A stretch of 64,000 bases of DNA. Source: Zoogloea sp. Its GTDB lineage: Bacteria > Pseudomonadota > Gammaproteobacteria > Burkholderiales > Rhodocyclaceae. Under the pieces are notes generated by a model. That model saw only the letters and a list, made by a program, of their open reading frames with translations, had not been told where the DNA came from and made no database searches. Positions 1 through 6,245 of the stretch are shown in pieces; the stretch's first letter is position 1; each line of letters opens with the position of its first letter. The stretch spans positions 1,634,501-1,698,500 of the forward strand of contig JADJBR010000007.1 of assembly GCA_016703645.1 (NCBI GenBank), in the 5' to 3' direction. The position numbers and the translations under genes are program-made.

Positions 1-333
1 CTGCCCCCCTTCCCCGCGCTGGACAAGCACCGCTTCGATCTGGTGTTCCTCGACCCGCCCCGCTACGCCAAAAGTGCCTTCGGGGTAGTGGACCTGGTCA
101 ATGACTACCCCGCCCTGTTCAAGCCCGCCCTGCTGTGCACCCACGAGGGCGGCACACTGGTGTGCTGCAACAATGTGGCCCAGGTGGAGAGGGACGCTTG
201 GGCGGATCAGCTGGTACGCAGCGCCAAAAAGGCCGGCCGCGAAGTCCGCGGGATGGAATGGATCACCACGGAAGCGGACTTTCCCAGCAGTGACGGCAAC
301 CCGCCCCTGAAGACCCTGCTGCTGCGCGTCTGA
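1..333 (+). CDS. RlmI-like class I SAM-dependent rRNA methyltransferase, C-terminal part
   Basis: The reading frame is open from base 1 to the TGA at 331-333, so the true start lies upstream of the window. The visible 110 residues carry the catalytic-domain motif FLDPPRYAKS, followed by a strand and helix typical of the Rossmann fold, and end in NPPLKTLLLRV, which resembles the C-termini of RlmI/RlmK-type 23S rRNA cytosine methyltransferases. Family assignment is from motif recognition. The N-terminal PUA domain that would confirm RlmI is not in the window, so the exact rRNA target is open. It converges on the YlqF gene. Confidence 0.7.
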   Translation: MPPFPALDKHRFDLVFLDPPRYAKSAFGVVDLVNDYPALFKPALLCTHEGGTLVCCNNVAQVERDAWADQLVRSAKKAGREVRGMEWITTEADFPSSDGNPPLKTLLLRV

Positions 334-380
334 GACCGATACTCAATGGCCCGGCCCCTTGCGGGCAGAGCCGGCAGGGG

Positions 381-1322
381 TCACTCCTCGCGCTCCGCGT
401 CGCTCTCCCGGTCGGCTTCAAACGCGGCCTCCTTCGCCGCCAACCGGGCAGCCTCGGCTTCGGCATGGGCGAGCAGCATGGCGGCGCGGCTGTCCGGACT
501 CTCCAGGCTGACCCGGCCGATGGCGCCATCCCGGTATTCCTGGAGCAGGATCAGGGACGCCTTCTCGATATCGAGCCCGCCGCCCTTGAGCAGACAGCCC
601 CGGCGCCGGGCAATGGCCTCCACCAGGGCCGGCCCGTCCAGCCCGTCGACGGACAGCTTGTAACGGGCCGCCACCAGGGCCGGGTAGCGGGCCAGCAGCA
701 CATCACCGAGAAAGTTGGCCACCGCCTCGTCGATCACCGCGTTGCGGCCAATCGCGTGGCTGGCCGCGAGCATGTAACCGTCGGAATCGTAGGCGATCTT
801 CGGCCACATCATGCCCGGGGTGTCGATGAGCGTGGCCGTGGGCGACAGGTCCAGCACCTGCTGGGTCTTGGTCACCGCCGGCTCGTCCCCCACCTTGGCC
901 ACGCGCTTCTTGAGCAGGGCATTCATCAGCGTGGACTTGCCCACGTTGGGGATGCCCATGATCATCATGCGCAGGGGCTTGAGGCGGTCGTTGCGGTGGG
1001 GTGCCAGGGGCCGGCACAGGCCCACCACCTTGGCCACGTCGCCGGGCTTCTTGCACGACAGGGCCACCGCATGCACCCCCTTCTGGGCGTTGAAGTGGGC
1101 CAGCCACTGGGCCGTGACCGCCGGATCCGCCAGATCGGCCTTGTTGAGGATCTTCAGGCAGGGGCGCTGGCGGTGCACCCGCAGCTCCCGGATCATTGGA
1201 TTGCAGCTAGCCTCGGGCAGGCGGGCGTCGAGCACTTCGATGACGACGTCGATCCGTTCCATGCTCTCCGCCGCCTTCTTGCGGGCGGAAGTCATGTGAC
1301 CGGGAAACCACTGGATGGACAT
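381..1322 (-). CDS. ylqF: ribosome biogenesis GTPase YlqF/RbgA
   Basis: A 313-residue circularly permuted GTPase. The protein opens with [10 protein letters not shown], the hallmark N-terminus of YlqF/RbgA, and then shows G4 (NKAD, about residue 60) before G1 ([12 protein letters not shown]) and G3 (DTPG), which is the permuted order. The frame is open to 1400, but the ATG at 1322 is chosen because it begins at the conserved [10 protein letters not shown]. In the family this GTPase acts late in 50S subunit assembly, releasing after GTP hydrolysis on the large subunit. The C-terminus is rich in Glu, Ala and Arg. It is transcribed divergently from the DUF1415 gene. Confidence 0.92.
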   Translation of the reverse strand: MSIQWFPGHMTSARKKAAESMERIDVVIEVLDARLPEASCNPMIRELRVHRQRPCLKILNKADLADPAVTAQWLAHFNAQKGVHAVALSCKKPGDVAKVVGLCRPLAPHRNDRLKPLRMMIMGIPNVGKSTLMNALLKKRVAKVGDEPAVTKTQQVLDLSPTATLIDTPGMMWPKIAYDSDGYMLAASHAIGRNAVIDEAVANFLGDVLLARYPALVAARYKLSVDGLDGPALVEAIARRRGCLLKGGGLDIEKASLILLQEYRDGAIGRVSLESPDSRAAMLLAHAEAEAARLAAKEAAFEADRESDAEREE

Positions 1323-1408
1323 GGGCGTGCGCGGAATCAATGTAAGCCCGCCATTATCAGGGCAAAATGTCGCCCTCCCGAAGGAAACTCTGCCGGACAT
1401 CCCGCACC

Positions 1409-1981
1409 ATGAACCACGAAGAAGTCATCGCCGCCACCCGCGAATGGATCGAAAAGGCCGTCATCGGCCTCAATCTGTGCCCCTTTGCCAAATCGGTCTA
1501 CGTCAAGAACCAGGTCCGCATCGTGGTCAGTGACGCCCGCCACCTGGACGGCTTCCTGGAGGATCTGGACCGGGAGCTCGACCACCTGGCCGAGGTGGAC
1601 CCGGAGATCACCGACACCACCCTGCTGGTGCATCCCACGCTCTTCCCCGACTTCCTGCTCTTCAACGACGTGCTCGAAATCGCCGACGAGGCCATCACCG
1701 AGCATGAGCTGGACGGCGTGCTGCAGCTCGCCAGCTTCCACCCGGACTTCCAGTTCGAGGGCACCGAGCCGGACGACATCACCAACTACACCAACCGCTC
1801 CCCCTACCCCACCCTGCACCTGATCCGTGAGGCCAGCATCGACAAGGCGGTGGAAGCCTTCCCCGAGGCCGAGGAGATCTACGAGCGCAACATGGAAACC
1901 CTGCAGAAGCTGGGGATTGCCGGCTGGAAGGCCCTAGGCCTGACGGTTTCGGGGGCCACCAAGAAGCATGGCGAAGAATAA
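1409..1981 (+). CDS. DUF1415 family protein
   Basis: A 190-residue soluble acidic protein. The N-terminus (MNHEEVIAATREWIEKAVIG followed by LNLCPFAKSV) is the recognisable signature of DUF1415, a proteobacterial family without an established function. No signal peptide or membrane segment is visible. The frame is open a further 14 codons upstream; the ATG at 1409 is preferred because it matches the family N-terminus. The 3' end overlaps the next methyltransferase gene by 14 bases, so the two, plus the hypothetical gene after them, are probably translated together. Confidence 0.85.
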   Translation: MNHEEVIAATREWIEKAVIGLNLCPFAKSVYVKNQVRIVVSDARHLDGFLEDLDRELDHLAEVDPEITDTTLLVHPTLFPDFLLFNDVLEIADEAITEHELDGVLQLASFHPDFQFEGTEPDDITNYTNRSPYPTLHLIREASIDKAVEAFPEAEEIYERNMETLQKLGIAGWKALGLTVSGATKKHGEE

Positions 1982-2831
1982 GCCCGCCGCCGCCAAGCCT
2001 GCCGGCACACCTGCAGTTCACCCGGAGATCCGCCCGGGTCAATCCATCGAGCTGCTGAAAGAACTGCACATCCTGACCCGCGACGGCCAACTCAACCAGG
2101 ACAGCCGGCGCAAGCTCAAGCAGGTCTATCACCTCTACCAGTTCATCGAGCCCCTGCTCGCCGAGGTGCTGGCCGAGACCGGCGACCTGAGCCTGGCCGA
2201 TCACGGGGCCGGCAAGTCCTACCTGGGCTTCATCCTTTACGACCTGTTCCTCAAGGACAAGCCGGCCGGCACCATCCACGGCATCGAAACCCGTGCCGAG
2301 CTGGTGCAACGCTCCCGCGAGCTGGCCGAACGCCTGGGCTTTCCGCGCATGCACTTTCTGGATGTGAGTGTCGAGGAGTCCACCCACTCCGGCCAGTTGC
2401 CGGAGCGCATCGACGTGGTCACGGCCCTGCATGCCTGCAACACCGCCACCGACGACGCCATCCAGTTCGCCTTTGCCAAGGACGCACGCTTTGTGGTGCT
2501 GGTGCCCTGCTGCCAGGCCGAGGTGGCCAGCGTGCTGCGCCAGAACAAGAGCGCCAGCTTCGGCAAGACGCCCCTGTCGGAGATCTGGCGCCATCCCCTC
2601 CACACCCGGGAGTTCGGCAGCCAGCTCACCAACGCCTTGCGTTGCCTGCAGCTCGAGGCCCATGGCTATCAGGTCACGGTCACCGAACTGGTGGGCTGGG
2701 AGCATTCCATGAAGAACGAACTGATCATTGCACGGCACACGGGCGCGCCGCGCAAGAATGCCGGCGAGCGCATTGAAGCCATTCTCGGTGAGCTGAATCT
2801 GACCGAGCTGCGGAGCCGCTTCGCGTGCTGA
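1968..2831 (+). CDS. class I SAM-dependent methyltransferase (Methyltransf_32-like)
   Basis: A 287-residue predicted cytoplasmic enzyme. After a Lys/Ala/Pro-rich start it has the motif LADHGAGKSYLGFIL (about residues 75-90), which forms the SAM-binding loop, then an acidic strand GIETRAELV, and the pairs ALHACNTATDDAI and VLVPCCQ, which are typical of the Methyltransf_32 family, where the substrate is often RNA. The substrate here is unknown. It overlaps the DUF1415 gene at its start and the next gene at its end, suggesting a three-gene operon. Confidence 0.75.
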   Translation: MAKNKPAAAKPAGTPAVHPEIRPGQSIELLKELHILTRDGQLNQDSRRKLKQVYHLYQFIEPLLAEVLAETGDLSLADHGAGKSYLGFILYDLFLKDKPAGTIHGIETRAELVQRSRELAERLGFPRMHFLDVSVEESTHSGQLPERIDVVTALHACNTATDDAIQFAFAKDARFVVLVPCCQAEVASVLRQNKSASFGKTPLSEIWRHPLHTREFGSQLTNALRCLQLEAHGYQVTVTELVGWEHSMKNELIIARHTGAPRKNAGERIEAILGELNLTELRSRFAC

Positions 2832-3460
2832 GCGTCGAGCTGGCCCTGGCCCTGGGGCTCGCCGCCGCCTTTGCCCCGCGCCTGCCCCACCTGCGCCGAC
2901 GCTACGACGCGACGGCCCTCAGCCCGATCACCCGCCGCCCCGAGGCCGACCCCGGTGACGAAGCCCTCAAGGCACGCCTGAACGCCTGGGTCCGCGACGG
3001 CGCCGGCAGCGGCGCAGCCCTTCTGCCGTGGGCCACGGCCCACCTTCCCACCCCGCTCTCCCGCCTGCAGCTACCGGACGGACAGGAAAATGCGGTGCGC
3101 CATTTCGGCTATCGTCTGGCGGGCTATCACCAACTCGATGAGCGCGGCCGCCTCGGCGGAATTCTCTACCGCATCGGCGTGCAGATGCGCCCCCTGCTGT
3201 GGTTTCTCCCCCGGCGCCCGGACGAGCCCTGGGACGATGCCTGGCTTGATGAGGTGGATGACAACCGCCTTGCGGCCCTGGCGCGCTGGATACCCCGCCG
3301 CCCGACCCTGATCGTGCTTGACCGCCTGTCGGCAAGCCGCGTTGAGCAGATCGCCGCCGCCCTGGGCACCGCGGCCGGGAAGGCAGAACATCCGATCCGC
3401 CTGCTCGTGCTTAAAGCAAAGACGACCCAGCCCCACCGGGCGCGCGGGGAAAAACCTTAG
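2825..3460 (+). CDS. hypothetical protein
   Basis: A 211-residue protein that I do not recognise. It starts with GTG at 2825, overlapping the end of the methyltransferase gene by 7 bases, which supports it as the third gene of that operon. It is rich in Arg, Leu, Ala and Pro, with a hydrophobic N-terminal stretch (about residues 1-18) that is too short and too charged nearby to be a clear signal peptide. A WFLPRRPDEPWDD segment lies in the middle. No catalytic motif is visible. Codon use matches its neighbours. Confidence 0.6.
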   Translation: MLSVELALALGLAAAFAPRLPHLRRRYDATALSPITRRPEADPGDEALKARLNAWVRDGAGSGAALLPWATAHLPTPLSRLQLPDGQENAVRHFGYRLAGYHQLDERGRLGGILYRIGVQMRPLLWFLPRRPDEPWDDAWLDEVDDNRLAALARWIPRRPTLIVLDRLSASRVEQIAAALGTAAGKAEHPIRLLVLKAKTTQPHRARGEKP

Positions 3461-3494
3461 CTCGCAGCCCGAACTCGCGACGGGCGGCACACGC

Positions 3495-4007
3495 TCAGCG
3501 GAAGGGGTAGGCCCGCATCTTGGCCGGCGGTGCGACCGGTGCCGCCTGAGTCGCGGGTGGCAGCACCGAATGGGGACGGTAGCGCAGGGGCACCGGATAG
3601 ACGGGTACGGAATAGACCGGCTGCGCCGACATCCGCGACAGGCGCTCGGCCTCGTCCAACTCGGCCTGACGCCGCTGCGCCTCGATCTGGCGCTGCATGT
3701 CCTCGTAACGCCGCCGCTCGGCAGCCTCCCTCGCCCTGCGCGCCTCCAGCTCGCGCGCTTCACGCACCAGGCCTTCGCTGCGCGACATGGCCGCCGCCTG
3801 CTCTTCCCGGCTCAGGGGCGGCGGCGTCTCCACCCGACTCACCTGACTTCCGCCTCCGCAGGGTCCGTCGGTATAGGTGACCTTGCCATCGACACCGACG
3901 CACTTGTTCACGGCGACAGCCGACGGCGCGAAGACCGCCATGGCCACCGCCAGCGCTGCCACCACACTCGCCCGCAAACCGCTGCGTGCCACGCCATTTA
4001 CCACCAT
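3495..4007 (-). CDS. secreted DUF4124 domain protein
   Basis: A 170-residue exported protein. Residues 1-33 form a signal peptide ending AVFAPSAVAV. Next comes a DUF4124-like module, NKCVGVDGKVTYTDGPC, with its two cysteines probably disulfide-bonded. A charged Arg/Glu/Ala-rich coiled-coil region follows (about residues 70-115), then a Pro/Val/Tyr-rich tail. The frame is open to 4100; the ATG at 4007 is preferred because it starts the signal peptide and has a GGAG a few bases upstream. Function of DUF4124 proteins is not established. It is divergent from the Met-rich/molybdoenzyme operon and shares its upstream region. Confidence 0.75.
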   Translation of the reverse strand: MVVNGVARSGLRASVVAALAVAMAVFAPSAVAVNKCVGVDGKVTYTDGPCGGGSQVSRVETPPPLSREEQAAAMSRSEGLVREARELEARRAREAAERRRYEDMQRQIEAQRRQAELDEAERLSRMSAQPVYSVPVYPVPLRYRPHSVLPPATQAAPVAPPAKMRAYPFR

Positions 4008-4198
4008 ATCCACTCCACTCGGCTCCAGAAACACCCCGGGGACGCCCGCCCCCTTAAACAGATTAGGCCGACCCGCCCCCCAGCGCCAGCATGACAACAC
4101 GACAGGCAGGGGCCATCAAACAGGCCAAAACGGATCGGATACCGGGCATCGCCCTGCCGAGCCTCCCGGTGATCGCGCGCCAAGGCCCATCCACAAGC

Positions 4199-4213
4199 CT
4201 GCCAGTTTGGCAG
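4199..4213. promoter_or_regulatory. inverted repeat, candidate activator site (UAS)
   Basis: The sequence CTGCCAGTTTGGCAG is a perfect 6-3-6 dyad about 100 bases upstream of the -24 element. The NtrC-type regulator encoded at the operon's 3' end is an obvious candidate to bind it. That link is inference. Confidence 0.35.
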
Positions 4214-4310
4214 ACAGCACCTGTCAATATGACTTGACCAATCCCGCCACGATAGCCGGCACGAAAACATAACCCAATAAAAACATCCACTTGTGCCATG
4301 CAGGAGGTCA

Positions 4311-4325
4311 GGCACGCTACCTGCT
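4311..4325 (+). promoter_or_regulatory. sigma-54 (-24/-12) promoter
   Basis: GGCACG-CTAC-CTGCT matches the RpoN consensus (TGGCACG-N4-TTGCW), with the required GG (4311-4312) and GC (4323-4324) exactly ten bases apart. Transcription would start near 4336, just upstream of the AAGGAGG at 4337-4343 and the ATG at 4352. The operon encodes its own sigma-54-dependent activator with a GAFTGA loop, which fits. Confidence 0.7.
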
Positions 4326-4351
4326 GAATAGATGGCAAGGAGGATAGATTG

Positions 4352-4642
4352 ATGAGCCCAACCATCAGGGTATTGAGTTTTGTTCTGCTGTCCCAGCTCT
4401 CGTCCGCAGTCCCGGCTGCCGAGTTCATTGCCGGACTCAAGCCCGATCGGCGTCCCGCGGAGCCTCCCCGGACGATGACGGTCGTGATCGACCAGGCCCT
4501 GAAGGAGCAGCGTCTGAAGGGCATCTCCCAACCCTGGCCCGGCAATCTGGAAGCCATCGCCGCCCAGGGCAACTGGTACTCCCCCCTGTTTCAACCCGGT
4601 CTGCCCGGGCCATACGACCTACGTGGTCTGCATGCCCGATAG
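4352..4642 (+). CDS. small secreted protein of unknown function
   Basis: A 96-residue protein. Residues 1-23 form a signal peptide ending at about SAVPAA. The mature part (about 73 residues) contains a short helix-like region (VVIDQALKEQRLKG) and a Trp/Gly/Pro-rich end (PWPGNLEAIAAQGNWYSPLF). It has no cysteine or CXXCH motif. A strong AAGGAGG lies 8 bases before the ATG at 4352; a TTG three bases earlier is less likely. It is the first gene after the sigma-54 promoter. I do not recognise the family. Its place suggests a periplasmic accessory role with the Met-rich protein or the reductase. Confidence 0.65.
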   Translation: MSPTIRVLSFVLLSQLSSAVPAAEFIAGLKPDRRPAEPPRTMTVVIDQALKEQRLKGISQPWPGNLEAIAAQGNWYSPLFQPGLPGPYDLRGLHAR

Positions 4643-4756
4643 CCGGAGAACCTGTCGTGACGACCTCCGGTCGCCGCGATGCTCCCGGATGCCCCCACCC
4701 CGTGAGGCCTCCGGATTCAACCCGCATCTCAATTCTGTCAACGAAGGAGAAACCCC

Positions 4757-5335
4757 ATGAAGTCTTTCGGCAAACTCGTTAGCTGTTCCGCCCTCGCCAT
4801 CGCCCTCTGCGCAGCGCTGCCCGTCTCGGCCAAGGACGATCAGAAGGGTATGTCCGGCATGTCCGGTATGCAGGGTCAGAAAGGCATGTCCGGCATGTCG
4901 GGCATGGAAGGCCAGAAAGGCATGAGCGGCATGTCCGGCATGGAAGGTCAGAAGGGCATGAGCGGCATGTCGGGCATGCAAGGCCAGAAGGGCATGAGCG
5001 GCATGTCCGGTATGGAAGGCCAGAAGGGCATGAGCGGCATGTCTGGCATGGAAGGCCAGAAAGGCATGAGCGGCATGTCCGGCATGGAAGGCCAGAAGGG
5101 CATGAGCGGCATGTCCGGCATGGAGGGCCAGAAGGGCATGAGCGGCATGTCCGGCATGCAAGGCCAGAAGGGCATGAGCGGCATGTCCGGCATGCAAGGC
5201 CAGAAGGGCATGAGCGGCATGTCTGGTATGTCCGGGAACAAGGCCAAGAAAGCCAAGAAGGCCAAGCAGCAAGGAATGTCAGGCATGTCCGGGATGTCGG
5301 GCATGTCCGGCATGTCCGGCATGGAAGGCAAGTAA
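4757..5335 (+). CDS. methionine-rich repeat protein, secreted
   Basis: A 192-residue protein with a signal peptide (residues 1-25, ending LPVSA) and then ten tandem 12-residue repeats of the form GMSGMSGM(E/Q)GQK, residues 31-150. After this come a partial repeat, a Lys/Ala linker (NKAKKAKKAKQQ) and five more GMS units. The mature part has no cysteine or aromatic residue and about one Met in four residues, spaced as MxxM. Such spacing is known in Cu(I)-binding proteins, and Met-rich periplasmic peptides (MrpX of Azospira suillum) scavenge hypochlorite. Either role is possible. A GAAGGAG ribosome site precedes the ATG. A hairpin follows at 5347-5366, so this gene may be expressed more strongly than the reductase genes. 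Confidence 0.85.
   Translation: MKSFGKLVSCSALAIALCAALPVSAKDDQKGMSGMSGMQGQKGMSGMSGMEGQKGMSGMSGMEGQKGMSGMSGMQGQKGMSGMSGMEGQKGMSGMSGMEGQKGMSGMSGMEGQKGMSGMSGMEGQKGMSGMSGMQGQKGMSGMSGMQGQKGMSGMSGMSGNKAKKAKKAKQQGMSGMSGMSGMSGMSGMEGK
4847..5206 (+). repeat. ten tandem 36-bp coding repeats
   Basis: Ten in-frame 36-bp units encode the dodecapeptide repeats. Units differ at synonymous positions (GGT/GGC, TCC/TCG/TCT, AGC for the first Ser) and at one GAA/CAA or CAG codon, so the protein repeat is conserved more strictly than the DNA. This suggests selection on the peptide rather than very recent duplication alone. Confidence 0.9.
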
Positions 5336-5346
5336 CCCTTCCTTTC

Positions 5347-5366
5347 ACGGCCCCGCAAGGGGCCGT
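5347..5366 (+). terminator. hairpin after the Met-rich gene, possible attenuator
   Basis: ACGGCCCC-GCAA-GGGGCCGT forms a perfect 8-bp stem with a four-base loop, 12 bases after the stop codon, followed only by a short TTCC. The short T-run suggests a leaky terminator or mRNA-stabilising hairpin rather than a complete stop, since the cytochrome gene begins 49 bases further on without a clear promoter. Confidence 0.55.
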
Positions 5367-5414
5367 TTCCTGCCGCGGTCAGCGCGTCTGCCGGGCATGT
5401 ACTGAGAGGTTGTC

Positions 5415-6245
5415 ATGGTGGTCAGTCTAAGAACAATACGCTTCTCCGCCGCACTGCTTCTGTTGCTCGTATCCGGAGGACGGCTCGTCGCCGCCGGCTC
5501 CGCCGACAACACGCCGCAGACAGCGCACGATTACCAACGCGCGCGCTATAGCGCGCTGCATTTCAAACCCGCCATCGCATCCGCAAGCAATGCGGACTGC
5601 CTTGCCTGCCACGCGGAAGTACTCAAACCCTCCGTCCGGGAGCGCTCGCCGGCGGGCGTCAAGGCCGCCGATGCCAAGGCGTGGTATCAGCAGGTATCGA
5701 CTTACCAGGGTGCTCAGGACACCTTTCATCGCCGTCACCTTGAAAGCGATTTCGCGCGGACGACCATGTCGCTCCAGTGCACCACCTGCCACGAAGGACA
5801 CGATCCCCGGGACGAGCATCCGCTGAGTTCAGCGAGCGCCCAACGGGAGGGCGGCTTCCGCCTGCGCAAGAGCGTCACTCCCGAAACCACCTGCCTCAAG
5901 TGTCACGGCCAGATGAACACCGCCGTGATGGGTCTGCCCGGCCCCTGGCACACCAGCCGCGAGATGTTCCAGAACGACTGTCTCACCTGCCACGCGGCGA
6001 TCCGCACCAACCGGCACCAGGTGAGTTATCTGAAGGCCGACGCCATCGAGACCGCCGGCAAGGGCAACGGCGATGTGTGCTACGGCTGCCATGGTGGCAG
6101 GGCCTGGTATCGCACGACCTACCCCTATCCACGCCACGCCTGGCCCGGGATGGCCGACGAGACACCGGACTGGGCCAAAGGACGGCCAACGGAATCGGAA
6201 GCGCGCTTCCTCACCGGGGACAGGGCAAAAGGACAATCAAAATGA
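5415..6245 (+). CDS. periplasmic pentaheme c-type cytochrome
   Basis: A 276-residue protein with a signal peptide (hydrophobic core at about residues 10-20) and exactly five CXXCH haem motifs: CLACH (62-66), CTTCH (122-126), CLKCH (160-164), CLTCH (189-193) and CYGCH (222-226). Scattered His residues could supply second axial ligands. No membrane anchor is visible beyond the signal. It ends in an ATGA overlap with the molybdoenzyme gene, so translation is coupled and a direct electron-donor role to that enzyme is likely. The operon has no DmsC-like quinol-oxidising anchor, so this cytochrome may replace it. Start ATG at 5415 follows GAGAGG. Confidence 0.88.
   Translation: MVVSLRTIRFSAALLLLLVSGGRLVAAGSADNTPQTAHDYQRARYSALHFKPAIASASNADCLACHAEVLKPSVRERSPAGVKAADAKAWYQQVSTYQGAQDTFHRRHLESDFARTTMSLQCTTCHEGHDPRDEHPLSSASAQREGGFRLRKSVTPETTCLKCHGQMNTAVMGLPGPWHTSREMFQNDCLTCHAAIRTNRHQVSYLKADAIETAGKGNGDVCYGCHGGRAWYRTTYPYPRHAWPGMADETPDWAKGRPTESEARFLTGDRAKGQSK

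Larger units (their letters stand above)
4008..4351. promoter_or_regulatory. 344-bp divergent intergenic region upstream of the molybdoenzyme operon
   Basis: No gene is visible here. It separates the minus-strand DUF4124 gene from the plus-strand operon. It contains a perfect inverted repeat CTGCCA-GTT-TGGCAG at 4199-4213, a shorter dyad GTCA-ATA-TGAC at about 4225-4235, and a sigma-54 type promoter at 4311-4325. The dyads lie about 75-110 bases upstream of the -24 element, where an NtrC-type activator would be expected to bind. Which dyad is used cannot be decided from sequence. Confidence 0.5.

Noticed and set aside
4847-5206. Possible CRISPR array
   Set aside because: The repeats are contiguous 36-bp coding units with no unique spacers and no cas genes nearby.
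4619-5272. Antisense open frame giving a His/Ala/Leu repeat protein over the Met-rich gene
   Set aside because: It is a mirror of the sense repeats. It has no signal peptide or ribosome site, whereas the sense gene has both.
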